This document shows positions 10,083-19,784 of a stretch of 64,000 bases of DNA, piece by piece. The DNA comes from Dactylorhiza incarnata (Eukaryota > Streptophyta > Magnoliopsida > Asparagales > Orchidaceae). Positions within the stretch are counted from its first letter, which is position 1. Each line of letters begins with the position of its first letter. The position numbers and the translations under genes are program-made. The notes beneath the pieces are model-generated. The model was given only the letters and a program-made list of their open reading frames with translations, made no database searches and was not told the DNA's origin. Location of the stretch: the NCBI GenBank assembly GCA_033032865.1, contig JAWHQI010000040.1, positions 9,903,001 through 9,967,000 of the forward strand, given 5' to 3'.

Positions 10083-10412
10083 CTGTCGGAAAATTCCGAC
10101 AGCCACTGTCGCCCAGGCGACAGCAGAGAAGTTACAACTACTTCCCTCCACGGCAGATCGACGAAAGACAGTTTTGCGCTGTCGGAATTCCGACATCGAT
10201 GTCGCCCAGGCGACAGCTCGACGGTTACACCAACTGCCCACGACTTCACCCACGACAGCGGCGGTTTTGCGCTATCGGAAATTCCGACATCGATGTCGCC
10301 CAGGCGACAGCTCCACGATTCCAGCAACTGCCCGCACGACGGCTCGACGACACGACAGCGGCAGTTTAGCGCTGTCAGAAAATTCCGACAGTCACTGTCT
10401 CCCAGGCGACAG
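10083..10412 (+). promoter_or_regulatory. Four paired palindromes in CopA U3
   Basis: Each pair is palindrome B (arms CTGTCGGAA / TTCCGACAG, variable A/T centre) followed after 3-6 bases by palindrome A (CTGTCGCCCAGGCGACAG). Pairs start at 10083, 10179, 10272 and 10372, roughly 95 bases apart. The last ends 8 bases before the TATA box. TCGACGR motifs lie between pairs. Matching copies are in the 3' LTR (19933-20262). Likely protein-binding sites; the binder is unknown. Confidence 0.85.
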
Positions 10413-10420
10413 TGAAATTC

Positions 10421-10427
10421 TATAAAA
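10421..10427 (+). promoter_or_regulatory. CopA 5' LTR TATA box
   Basis: TATAAAA, immediately downstream of the fourth palindrome pair (spacer GTGAAATTC). The 3' LTR has the same at 20271-20277. The position fits the U3/R boundary about 30 bases downstream. Confidence 0.8.
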
Positions 10428-11208
10428 TGGTTCCTTTGGTTCGTGCATTCCAAGCTTTTGAGAATTCCAGTTCCTTCCTGAGTGCATACGAACCAGAGAG
10501 CTCCAGAACCTCCTCAACTCCCATTTGTGCAAAGAAGGATTGAAGATTGAAGACGAGATCGGGCGCGCTTCTACATCAACGATCATCTCGAGGCTTCAAC
10601 AATCCATTCAGAGATCTGAATTTCTAGGGAGTTGTCTTTTTCATATTGTATTTTCATTTACTCATATTTCATTTTGTATTGGGAAAGAAATCGTGGTCTT
10701 GCGTGCGGCGTCTAAGTCCTTGCGCGGCTTAAGGGAAAATCGCTTCCTTGTGCGGAGCGTCCAAGTCCTTGCGTGGCTTGGTGGGAAATCGTGGCCTTGT
10801 GTGCTACGTCTAGATCTTGGGAAGATCTAGAGGATAGGTTTGGGCTTGATCTTGGGAGAGACAAGCGATAGCCTTCCGATCCTTGGGAGAAGGATTGGTA
10901 AACCAAAATTATTGTATTTTTATCATAATTGTGCCTTGATCTTAAGCATTGTTAAGATCATTTTTATTTGTATGCAAATTTCATGATATATATAAAATTA
11001 TGATCCTTTCACTAATTGCAAATTTGTGTGCTTAAATCTTTATCTTAGAAATTTGTGTTTGGTGTTATACAAAAATTGCATTGGTTTAAAATTATTTTTA
11101 AGTAACTTTCTATTAAAGTAAATTTGTCTAAAATTATTAAGAAAAAATTACAAATTTAAACAAACCCTTATTCACCCCCCCTCTAAGGGCGTCATACGAT
11201 CCAACAAG

Positions 11209-11220
11209 TGGTATCAGAGC
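11209..11220 (+). promoter_or_regulatory. CopA primer-binding site (initiator Met tRNA)
   Basis: TGGTATCAGAGC two bases after the LTR end, the standard plant initiator-Met primer site of Copia elements. Confidence 0.95.
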
Positions 11221-11255
11221 GAGGTTACTCCAAAACGGTTTTACCACCGAGAGTA

Positions 11256-13226
11256 ATGGCGCACAACGATCACGCGTTCGTTGAGGGGCAAGGAATTAGT
11301 AGGCCACCACTTTTCACGGGCACGGACTATAATTATTGGAAAACACGTATGCGTTGTTTTCTAATTGCTTTATATATAGAAGTCTGGAATATGGTAGAAA
11401 CTATTTACACTTCTCCAACATTTGTTGTAGGAGATGTAACTATGGAAAAACCCAAAGACAAGTGGGATGATAATGATAAATTAAAATGCAAAAACAATGC
11501 AAAGGCCATGAATGCCTTATTTTGCGCACTAGATCGCACTGAGTTTAATAGAGTCTGTGCTTGTGATACTGCTTTTGATATTTGGAATCTTTTAGAAATT
11601 ACTCATGAAGGTACTTCGCAGGTAAAGGATTCAAAGCTATTTCAATTGGAGTCAGAGTTCGAAAGATTCAAAATGGAGGTGGATGAAGAAATTGACACAA
11701 TGTACACACGATTCACTAAAATCGTGAACGATTCAAAGGTGTTGGGTAAGGTTTTTTCAAATGGAGATTTAGTTAGAAAAATCTTAAGATCACTTCCCCC
11801 GAAGTTCAATCCAAAAGTGACTGCAATTTCTGAGTCACATGATCTTAAGACCTTACAATTGGAAAGTCTCATTGGGAATCTAAAAACCCATGAAGTGGAG
11901 TTGAAGATTCAAAGCCAAGAGTATAATTTGGAGCCCAAAAAGAAAAGCTTGGCGTTGAAATCTAAAAAGGAAATTGAGAGTGAGACTGAAGAAAGTGATG
12001 AAGATGAAGAAGGACTGTTTGTGAGAAATTTTAAGAAGTTTATGAGAAATCCGGAGAGGAGAAACTCATTTAAAAAGTTTTTCAAAAAGAAGGATTTTGC
12101 CTACCAAAAAGGCAAAGGAAAAGTGGAAAATGAAGAGGAGCGTCCGCCACCGGAGTGCTACCATTGCAAGAAGATTGGTCATATCAGAAGCAAGTGCCCA
12201 AAATATCTGAAAGAGCAAAAAGCAAAGAGGCACGATAAAAGTTACAAGAAGAAAGTGTTAAAGGCAGAGACTTGGGATGATTCTTTGTCTGGTGAAGAAA
12301 GTGATCCCTCAACACAGGAGGAAGAGGAGGCTAATCTATGTTTGATGGAAAAAGGGAACATTACATCTGATGACGACTGCAGTGTCCAAAGCGACACTGA
12401 GGTAACGCCTCCATCTTATGATGAGTTATATTCTGAATTTATAAAAACATGCAAAGTTTTGGATAAAAGCTTAAAGGAAATTGATTTTTTGAAATCTGAA
12501 AATAAAGGCCTTTTAAAAGCAAATAAAAAACTATCAAATGAGTTGGAATCTATTAGGAAGGAGAAGGTATTTTGTCAAGAGTGTGATCATTCTTCGACAA
12601 GGATAAAAGAACTTGAAACTACTATTTCTAAGTCCGATCAAAAATTTGATCTACTTGTAAAAGAAAAAAAGGACTTAGAAAAAGTTGTTAAAACCTCTCA
12701 TTCTCAATTAGAGAATTATAAGAAAATTTTTGCAAATAGATGTGGCATGATAGTAAAAGAAAATTCAATTTTAAAATCCAAAGTAAATGAGTTGAACATG
12801 GCAATTGGGAAATTTGGTGTTGGGAAAAAATCTCTGGATATGCTTTTAGCCAACCAATGCCATGGTACAGCAAAATTTGGACTAGGATACATTTCTGGAA
12901 GCTCTGGAGGCTGTCGGAAATTTCAGACAGCTACTGTCGGAACCGGCGATAGCTCCAGGTTCAGAAAACCAATTTCTCAAAATACAAATTTTTCTAAGTC
13001 CACACATAAAGATGCTTCCACCAGCAAGAGTCCAGAGAAACCATTGAAAAATGGTTCCTCACCATTCATTGTGTGTGCTAAATGTCATCGATTTGGTCAC
13101 ATCTCGGGCTCATGTTGGAAGAAAGGAAAAGCTAATGTTAAACAAATCTGGGTACCTAAGGCGTCCACCTATACAATGGGATTGACCACTTGGGTAACCA
13201 GATCTTTACTCTCATCATCTTTTTAG
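11256..13226 (+). CDS. gag: CopA gag polyprotein
   Basis: 656 residues from the first ATG after the primer site (MAHNDHAF); the frame is open further upstream but without an earlier ATG. The N-terminal third has the UBN2-type Copia gag fold signature (FTGTDYNYWKTRM, then SLPPKFNPKV). A CCHC knuckle (CYHCKKIGHIRSKC) lies near residue 301, a Lys/Glu coiled coil at about 410-540, and a second knuckle (CAKCHRFGHISGSC) near residue 607. It makes the particle that packages element RNA. A palindrome pair lies inside the coding region at 12911-12950. It ends in TAG at 13224-13226, and pol continues in the same frame. Confidence 0.93.
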   Translation: MAHNDHAFVEGQGISRPPLFTGTDYNYWKTRMRCFLIALYIEVWNMVETIYTSPTFVVGDVTMEKPKDKWDDNDKLKCKNNAKAMNALFCALDRTEFNRVCACDTAFDIWNLLEITHEGTSQVKDSKLFQLESEFERFKMEVDEEIDTMYTRFTKIVNDSKVLGKVFSNGDLVRKILRSLPPKFNPKVTAISESHDLKTLQLESLIGNLKTHEVELKIQSQEYNLEPKKKSLALKSKKEIESETEESDEDEEGLFVRNFKKFMRNPERRNSFKKFFKKKDFAYQKGKGKVENEEERPPPECYHCKKIGHIRSKCPKYLKEQKAKRHDKSYKKKVLKAETWDDSLSGEESDPSTQEEEEANLCLMEKGNITSDDDCSVQSDTEVTPPSYDELYSEFIKTCKVLDKSLKEIDFLKSENKGLLKANKKLSNELESIRKEKVFCQECDHSSTRIKELETTISKSDQKFDLLVKEKKDLEKVVKTSHSQLENYKKIFANRCGMIVKENSILKSKVNELNMAIGKFGVGKKSLDMLLANQCHGTAKFGLGYISGSSGGCRKFQTATVGTGDSSRFRKPISQNTNFSKSTHKDASTSKSPEKPLKNGSSPFIVCAKCHRFGHISGSCWKKGKANVKQIWVPKASTYTMGLTTWVTRSLLSSSF

Positions 13227-16200
13227 GTGTGCGTGCAGGCTAGGAACAAGGAAGACGTGTGGTATTTGGACTCTGGATGTTCAAAACACATGACGGGAGA
13301 TAAATCAAAGTTCCTTAGCCTGGAGATGAAGAAAGGTGGAACAGTGACATTTGGAGATAATGGAAAGGGTAAAGTCAAGGGCATTGGAGTAGTAGGTAAC
13401 ACCGAATTTAAAATTTCAAATGTTTTATATGTTAAAGGTTTGAAACATAATTTAATTTCTATTAGTCAACTATGTGATAAAAATCTAAATGTTTTATTTG
13501 ACTCTAGCTCAAACCTTTGCAAGATTATTGATTCTAAAACAAACGAAATCGTACTTACTGCACCAAGAATAAACAATGTCTATACGATCACTTTTCATGA
13601 TTTATCTCATTCTACACTTAAATGTTTTATTTTGAAGAATGATGAACTTGAATTATGGCATAGGAGACTAGGACATTCTAGTGCTAAACGCATAGTAAAG
13701 CTTTCTAAAAATAAAATAATAAAAGGTTTACCAAATTTGAATGGAAAGCTATCCTCATTATGTTCACCATGCCAAAAGGGAAAGTTTACAAAATCATCTT
13801 TTAAAAGCAAAAATGTCATTTCTACCACTAGACCTTTACATTTATTACATATGGACTTGTTTGGTCCAATTTCTACACAAAGTCTAGGAGGTAGAAAATA
13901 TACGTTTGTTATTATTGATGATTATTCTAGATTTTGTTGGACTTTGTTCTTAAATTCAAAATCTGATGCTTTTGATGAATTTGTAAAACTAATTTCACGT
14001 ATTCAAAATGAACTTGATCTAAAAGTAAAATGCATTAGATCCGATCATGGAGGAGAGTTTGATAATGAAAAATTTATTTCATATTGTAATGAATTTGGGA
14101 TAAAACATGAATTTTCCGCTCCACGCACACCACAGCAAAATGGTGTAGTAGAGAGGAAAAATAGAACACTTCAAGAATTAGGACGGACTATGCTGTGTGA
14201 ATTTAAATTGCCAAAATATTTTTGGGCCGAAGCAGTCAGTACGGCATGCTATATTATTAATCGTGTCATGATTCGTCCCACATTACAATTAACCCCTTAT
14301 GAAATTTATTTTCAAAGAAAACCAAATGTATCTTACTTTAAAGTTTTTGGTTGTAAATGCTTTATTTTGAATACAAAAGATAACTTAGGCAAATTTGATG
14401 AGAAATGTGATGAAGGAATTTTCATTGGTTATTCTTCAACTAGCAAGGCCTATAGAGTTTATAATAAGAGAACAAAAATAGTTGAAGAATCAATTCATGT
14501 TAGGTTTGATGAGTTTGCTTCATGTGTAGAAAAGAAAACTACAGGAAAAGAAGATGAACCCCTTCCATCGATGGAGAATAATGATGAACTTGGAGAAAAT
14601 GAAGAAGAAAAAGAAGAAGAAAGAGAAGAAGAAAGAGAAGAAGGAGGAGAAGAAGAAAGAGAAGAAGAAAGAGAAGAATATGTGCCTCCAAGTGAATTGA
14701 GATTCTCAAAGGATCATCCAAAGGAGCTTATCATTGGAGATCCGCAAAAAGGGGTTAGTACTCATTCATCGCTACATGTTTTATTTTCAAACCTTTGTTT
14801 TGTTTCTGAAATAGAACCAAAAGATGTTTCCACCGCTTTAAATGATGAATTTTGGTTTTTAGCTATGAATGAAGAACTTAATCAATTTGAACGTAATAAG
14901 GTTTGGAATCTTGTAGAACGACCCAAAAATCATCCTGTAGTTGGTGTTAAATGGATTTTCAAAAATAAAATGGATAATGAATCTAGAATTGTTAGAAATA
15001 AAGCCAGATTAGTTGCAAAAGGTTATGCACAAATTGAAGGGGTAGATTTTGATGAAACTTTTGCACCTGTAGCAAGATTAGAAGCGGTTAGAATATTTCT
15101 TGCATTTGCTTGTTTTAAAAGATTTAAATTATATCAAATGGATGTCAAAACCGCATTTTTAAATGGGTATATAAAAGAAGAAGTTTATGTAGAACAACCC
15201 CCTGGCTTTATAAATGAGAAATATCCAAATTATGTTTATAAATTAGATAAAGCGCTTTATGGATTAAAACAAGCGCCTCGTGCTTGGTATGATCGATTAA
15301 CTCAATATTTGTTAAAGCACGATTATAAAATAGGAAGTGCTGATTCTACACTCTTCATTAAGCAAATTAATCATGATTTAGTTATTTTGCAAATTTATGT
15401 TGATGATATTATTTTTGGAGCCACTAATGAAGAGTTGAGTAATGAAGTAGTTGAAATTATGAAAAATGAATTTGAAATGAGTATGGTTGGAGAACTTTCA
15501 TATTTTCTAGGTTTTCAAATTACACAAAAACATGATGGAATTTTTATATGTCAAACCAAGTATATTCACGATATGTTAAAAAGATTTGGATTTGAAAACC
15601 TTAAGCATGCAAACACTCCTATGAGTACTTCACTAAAATTAGGAAAAGATGAAAGTGGTGTTTCAATTGAACAAACCCTTTATAGAAGTATGATAGGGTC
15701 TTTATTGTATTTAACCGCATCTAGACCTGATATTATGTTTGTCGTTTGTTTATGTGCTAGATTTCAAGCTAGTCCTAAAGAGTCACATTTAAAAGCGGTG
15801 AAACGTATCTTTAGATATCTCATTGGAACATCAAAATTAGGTTTATGGTATCCTCAAAATGATTCTTTTATTTTGCATGGTTTTTCGGATTCTGATTATG
15901 CGGGATGTTCCTTAGATAGGAAAAGCACTAGTGGCACTTGTCACTTTATCGGCCCTTCCCTTATTTCATGGTCAAGTAGGAAACAGAATTCTGTTGCCCT
16001 CTCAACTACCGAGGCCGAATATATTGCACTAGGTAGTTGTTGTGCCCAAGCACTTTGGATGTCCCAAACACTAGAAGATTTTGGCATACAACAAAGTAGT
16101 GTAGAATTAAAGTGTGATAATAAAAGTGCTATAGATTTAACAAACAATCCCGTATTACATTCTAGATCTAAGCATATAGACGTCCGACATCATTTTATAA

Positions 16201-16343
16201 GGGATCACATTAAGAAGGGTAATGTAAAAATCAACTTTATAGGCACGGAAAATCAACTAGCGGATATATTCACTAAGCCGTTACCGGATTCCCGTTTTTC
16301 TATGCTTAGGTTAGAATTGGGCATTCTAGACATTTCACAATGA
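13227..16343 (+). CDS. pol: CopA pol polyprotein
   Basis: 1038 codons in the gag frame, open directly after the gag TAG with no ATG, so made by readthrough or from a spliced RNA. Order: protease ([13 protein letters not shown]), integrase zinc region (WHRRLGH...CSPCQKG), integrase core with D (HMDLFGP), D (RSDHGGEF) and E (NGVVERKN), a Glu-rich linker, RT ([26 protein letters not shown], catalytic YVDD near residue 724), and RNase H ([35 protein letters not shown]). All catalytic residues are present. This is the Copia order (integrase before RT), with SIRE/Maximus-like features. Confidence 0.95.
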   Translation: MCVQARNKEDVWYLDSGCSKHMTGDKSKFLSLEMKKGGTVTFGDNGKGKVKGIGVVGNTEFKISNVLYVKGLKHNLISISQLCDKNLNVLFDSSSNLCKIIDSKTNEIVLTAPRINNVYTITFHDLSHSTLKCFILKNDELELWHRRLGHSSAKRIVKLSKNKIIKGLPNLNGKLSSLCSPCQKGKFTKSSFKSKNVISTTRPLHLLHMDLFGPISTQSLGGRKYTFVIIDDYSRFCWTLFLNSKSDAFDEFVKLISRIQNELDLKVKCIRSDHGGEFDNEKFISYCNEFGIKHEFSAPRTPQQNGVVERKNRTLQELGRTMLCEFKLPKYFWAEAVSTACYIINRVMIRPTLQLTPYEIYFQRKPNVSYFKVFGCKCFILNTKDNLGKFDEKCDEGIFIGYSSTSKAYRVYNKRTKIVEESIHVRFDEFASCVEKKTTGKEDEPLPSMENNDELGENEEEKEEEREEEREEGGEEEREEEREEYVPPSELRFSKDHPKELIIGDPQKGVSTHSSLHVLFSNLCFVSEIEPKDVSTALNDEFWFLAMNEELNQFERNKVWNLVERPKNHPVVGVKWIFKNKMDNESRIVRNKARLVAKGYAQIEGVDFDETFAPVARLEAVRIFLAFACFKRFKLYQMDVKTAFLNGYIKEEVYVEQPPGFINEKYPNYVYKLDKALYGLKQAPRAWYDRLTQYLLKHDYKIGSADSTLFIKQINHDLVILQIYVDDIIFGATNEELSNEVVEIMKNEFEMSMVGELSYFLGFQITQKHDGIFICQTKYIHDMLKRFGFENLKHANTPMSTSLKLGKDESGVSIEQTLYRSMIGSLLYLTASRPDIMFVVCLCARFQASPKESHLKAVKRIFRYLIGTSKLGLWYPQNDSFILHGFSDSDYAGCSLDRKSTSGTCHFIGPSLISWSSRKQNSVALSTTEAEYIALGSCCAQALWMSQTLEDFGIQQSSVELKCDNKSAIDLTNNPVLHSRSKHIDVRHHFIRDHIKKGNVKINFIGTENQLADIFTKPLPDSRFSMLRLELGILDISQ

Positions 16344-16566
16344 ATATATCACAATTTAAAGCCTATAAAATAAAAAAATTATTATCACAAAACATAAACA
16401 ATGTACAAAGAAAAAGCCAAAATCTTAAAAATCTAAACATAAAATTTCAAAAGACTTAACAAAAATTCAACATCATTAATATTACATCAATATTGTTCAA
16501 ATAAAAACAGTAGAAACAACTTAAGATCAAGTTCATTAAATAAAAGCAGAAATCTAAAGATTTTCA

Positions 16567-16605
16567 CTGTCGCCCAGGCGACAGTGGATGTCGGAATTTT
16601 CCGAC
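16567..16605. promoter_or_regulatory. CopA internal palindrome pair 1
   Basis: A palindrome CTGTCGCCCAGGCGACAG (16567-16584) and B core GTCGGAATTTTCCGAC (16590-16605). On the antisense-gene strand it begins about 28 bases past the stop codon, in the presumed 3' UTR. Confidence 0.8.
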
Positions 16606-16633
16606 ATCGCCTAGCAAAAGCAGCAACATAAAA

Positions 16634-17749
16634 CTACTCTGAATCTTCATAACCAGCCCCGCTGCTCTCTGGACAATCTTCTGGAGGTCCTCGTCTCACG
16701 GCTTTGCCACGGCGAGTTCGCCTCACCGATTGGCGTGGCGGTTCTTCGTCCGGAACTTGCCATTCGGCCTCTTCCTCCGGAGTTGGTTTCAACTTCAGAC
16801 CTTTGACGAGAAACTTCATAAATTTCTGCATTCGACTACGGTCCTTCTTCACTTCCCTCTTGTGATCCTCTAATGAATCACGCAAATCATCAATGGACTC
16901 TCGTAGTGATCCTGCCCTAGAAATGGTCGGCTCTCTCATCTCAATCCCCGGATGAGCTTTTCTCTGCGGCTTCTTCACCTTCATTGACCCCGTATAATAT
17001 ATTTCCGGGTAACAATCATCCAAATAAGCACCTTGCACTATCCATCCATACTTCTTGTAGAGCACACGCTGTATTACCGCCCCCATTGGCAGCGTATGAA
17101 CCTTCACCCATCTTGGATGCTTTAATCTATACGCATACCTAATCTGTGCGAGTATGAAGTCCGCCACATCAAAAAGCTCATCCTCCATAATATAGTATGT
17201 AAAGAGGGTCAACTGAGCCGTAATGCTTCTTGTGTCTCCACTCTTCAACATCACTGAATTCCTTAATATATCTTGGACTAAGAACGCATCCGGAGTAAGT
17301 GAGGTAACTTCAGTGGTAAGAGTCTTCTTTTGATTCCCATGTAAACTCATGTTTACAAGGGTCCAATCTCTATCCTTTCGATAATTCTCCACTATATCAG
17401 GCATATTCTCACTCATCACTAGTCCGAATTCCTCTCGTAGATCAACATGTGTTATTTCCACATGTTGACCTTGGATCTTTGATCTCACTCCTCCATCCAA
17501 TTCCGTGAAATTTGGGTCTTCCAAATGGTTATAAAATTCACGAATAAAAAAGGAAGAAAACCCCTCTGGTGTGATTATTGAAATTATACCTGTGTTCGCA
17601 AGCCGATCATAGATATGATCGTGCTTTGGAGACTCAAATTCCACATACTTCGCTATTCCAACAATAGCCTTCTCCACCCCCGGAAAAACTTGATATGAAG
17701 TATGTGCATCTTCCGAAGTACTCTTTCGAGCTTTGGAACTGGAAGCCAT
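16634..17749 (-). CDS. CopA antisense accessory protein (371 aa)
   Basis: Open reading frame opposite to gag-pol in the 3' region. I start it at MASSSKARK (17749): the ATG directly follows a 3' splice-site-like TTTTATTGCAG, and a TATA box and 5' splice site lie upstream. Residues about 30-250 resemble the plant 'putative transposon protein' domain found in retrotransposon antisense ORFs (FFIREFYNHL, VEITHVDLREEFGL, LTLFTYYIMEDELFDVADFI, LPMGAVIQRVLYKKYGW). Then come a likely coiled coil (LRESIDDLRDSLEDHKREVKK), an acidic piece and an Arg-rich NLS-like tail (RRTRRGKAVRRG). No stops or frameshifts. The biochemical role is unknown; I infer a nuclear, possibly dimeric protein. Confidence 0.8.
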   Translation of the reverse strand: MASSSKARKSTSEDAHTSYQVFPGVEKAIVGIAKYVEFESPKHDHIYDRLANTGIISIITPEGFSSFFIREFYNHLEDPNFTELDGGVRSKIQGQHVEITHVDLREEFGLVMSENMPDIVENYRKDRDWTLVNMSLHGNQKKTLTTEVTSLTPDAFLVQDILRNSVMLKSGDTRSITAQLTLFTYYIMEDELFDVADFILAQIRYAYRLKHPRWVKVHTLPMGAVIQRVLYKKYGWIVQGAYLDDCYPEIYYTGSMKVKKPQRKAHPGIEMREPTISRAGSLRESIDDLRDSLEDHKREVKKDRSRMQKFMKFLVKGLKLKPTPEEEAEWQVPDEEPPRQSVRRTRRGKAVRRGPPEDCPESSGAGYEDSE

Positions 17750-17750
17750 T

Positions 17751-18291
17751 CTGCAATAAAATACAAATATTTTGATTAAACAAGATATCACATTGTGCAC
17801 TGGAACACTGTCGCCCAGGCGACAGTGGCTGTCGGAAATTTCCGACAGCCCTCCAAGTGATTTTCTCTCAAAATTTTTACATGTACTTCCAGATCTACTC
17901 AAAATAAATGTTATTTCAACATCAAGTTTCAAAAATTTTGATCTATGTTTTTCAAATCATCATATTCTACAAATCTTTTTACTATTCATCATCTTCCACC
18001 TTCTTCTCTAAACTAGATCTACAAACCTCCTTTAGAAAATGAACGAATGGAAACATTCCTCACCAAATCAAAGAGAAATCTAACAAAGATAAAAATTTAA
18101 GCAAAGATCCTCCAAGATCCTCTTGTTTTAAAACTAGATCTACATTTTTTTTTTCAAATAAAAAAAAATTCAAAACCTACACCATTCCTCAAAAATCAAC
18201 ATGAAATCTAGATTTTCCTTCTTCTATCCTATCAAAATCACAAAGCCCTAAACATTTTTGAGTTTAAAACACAAAAATCAAAAACCCATAC
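17751..18291 (-). other. Probable 5'-UTR intron of CopA antisense gene
   Basis: On the minus strand the region opens with AAG|GTATGGG (exon end at 18292) and closes with TTTGTATTTTATTGCAG|A one base before the ATG, both good plant splice sites; length 541. It is AT-rich and contains a palindrome pair at 17808-17848. RNA evidence is needed for proof. Confidence 0.6.
17808..17848. promoter_or_regulatory. CopA internal palindrome pair 2
   Basis: A at 17808-17825 and B at 17829-17848 (perfect CTGTCGGAAATTTCCGACAG), in the probable intron of the antisense gene. Confidence 0.85.
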
Positions 18292-18388
18292 CTTAGATCT
18301 AGGATGTCGCCGACTTCCGACAGCCTTCCTCTCGTTTTTCACTCCAGGAAATGATGCACAATGTGTTTTGACTCGGTCCTCAGCCCTA

Positions 18389-18443
18389 TTTATATTTTTC
18401 ACTGTCGCCCAGGCGACAGTGACTGTCGGAAATTTCCGACAGC
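18389..18443 (-). promoter_or_regulatory. Antisense promoter of CopA: palindrome pair plus TATA
   Basis: On the minus strand: B (18443-18424), TCA, A (18420-18403), GTGAAAAA, TATAAATAGGG (TATA at 18396-18389). The LTR promoter reads B, TCA, A, GTGAAATTC, TATAAAATGG, the same order and spacing within a base or so. It lies about 95 bases upstream of the proposed 5' splice site, so it should drive the antisense gene. Confidence 0.78.
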
Positions 18444-19784
18444 TCCTATTTTACCAAAACTCCAATTTTAGGCCCCTTTGATGATCTACAATAGTTATAT
18501 GTCATTATTAATGCTTTATCTCATGACTTGATGACAAACCATGTGATATTTATTTTAAATAAAATGACTTACATGTTTATATGATTTCATTTTCAAGCTA
18601 TCATCGTATTGACATTTCTACTTAGCTGTTTAGACCATTGGAAATTGTTTTCGCATGCCTCTAAGTATGAGAAATTGTTTATCTTTCATAATGAGCTATC
18701 ACGTTCACCTCTTTTGATCAATACATATGTCTACTTCTTTAATATATACATGGATCATATTTGCTTTAACATAATACAATAGCATTTCTTAAAAACAACT
18801 TTCACCCTTGATTTTTTAGCACAACAAAAGTACACCATCTTTTGCGGTTCAAGTGAATTCGGAGATCCTTGGTCAATTAAAAAATTATCAATATATAAAA
18901 AAAATACGATATCACATCTGTGATCAAAAAAAAAAATTTCAAAATAAAGACAAGGATACTCCACCAAGCACTACTTACCCTCCTGATAAGTCTTAATGAG
19001 CATTGTGAGGTTAAGCACCTTGGACAGAATTGTAAAGTGTCTTGTGCAAAAGAAACATGGTTTTCTATTCATCTTGTGCTATATCTTCAAAGTCAATGTT
19101 GCATTTATGTGCTTTTATTATGTTCTACATTTCAATGATCATGTAAATTAAATAAGTTCATATGTTTGTTCTAAGTATCACATGTACACATCATTATGTT
19201 ATATAAATATTCATCTCATGAGAATTGGACTGAAACGATTCCATACTTCTTTACATTATTGTGTCTTTCTATGATACTTTCAAATGATCTTACTCATGTT
19301 TCAGTTATTTTCCTTCATTACTTCATATGGCTATACTGTCACTTCATGAGTTTATTCTAACTATGGCATATTCCTATTATTTCATGGCCTTCAATCATTT
19401 CCAGAAAACAGTGCTTCCACTTAATCTTACTTTCTATATTCTATATACCTTCCCTTTAGAATCATTTCTCTTATCTAATATTCACTTTTGCTAATACCAA
19501 AAGGGGGAGAATTATCAAGTATAAAAAGAAAAATCAACAATCTATTCCACCTAAATATTCCACCTACACAAATACATCATATATTTAGGGGGAGCATATA
19601 TTTAAGGGGAGCATTCATTTAGGGGGAGCATTCATTTAGGGGGAGCTTTCATTTAAAGGGAGATTATTTATTTTAAGGAATATATATAATGTTAATTTTG
19701 TGCACACACCTAAGTTTAAAATCAACAATCTAAATAGACATGATTTCTTTTTATACGGATTTGTTATTATCAAAAGGGGGAGAT
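18444..19784 (+). other. CopA AT-rich region with repeated purine tracts
   Basis: No supportable gene. Near its end are at least six purine tracts: AAAAGGGGGAGA at about 19499, four TTTAGGGGGAGC-like blocks at 19587-19655, and AAAAGGGGGAGAT at 19772-19784 directly before the 3' LTR. The last is the polypurine tract that primes plus-strand DNA; multiple tracts are known in SIRE-type elements. Confidence 0.75.

Larger units (their letters stand above)
9935..11206 (+). repeat. CopA 5' LTR (1272 bp)
   Basis: Starts TGTTGGAGCATGC and ends CATACGATCCAACA. U3 carries four paired palindromes (10083-10412), then the TATA box at 10421, then an R/U5 with CTTGCGYGGC-type short repeats (10690-10800) and a long AT-rich stretch. 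The near-identical partner is 19785-21066. Confidence 0.95.

Noticed and set aside
10083..10412. CRISPR-like array (short palindromic repeats at regular spacing)
   Set aside because: The DNA is a plant Copia LTR, the intervals between repeats are similar sequence rather than unique spacers, and there are no cas genes.
10033..10453. Small open frames over the CopA U3 on both strands
   Set aside because: They arise from the GC-rich palindromes in the LTR and lie upstream of the TATA box.
16344..19784. An envelope-like gene downstream of CopA pol, as in some SIRE elements
   Set aside because: No sense-strand open frame of useful length, no signal peptide or membrane helix; the only long frame is antisense.
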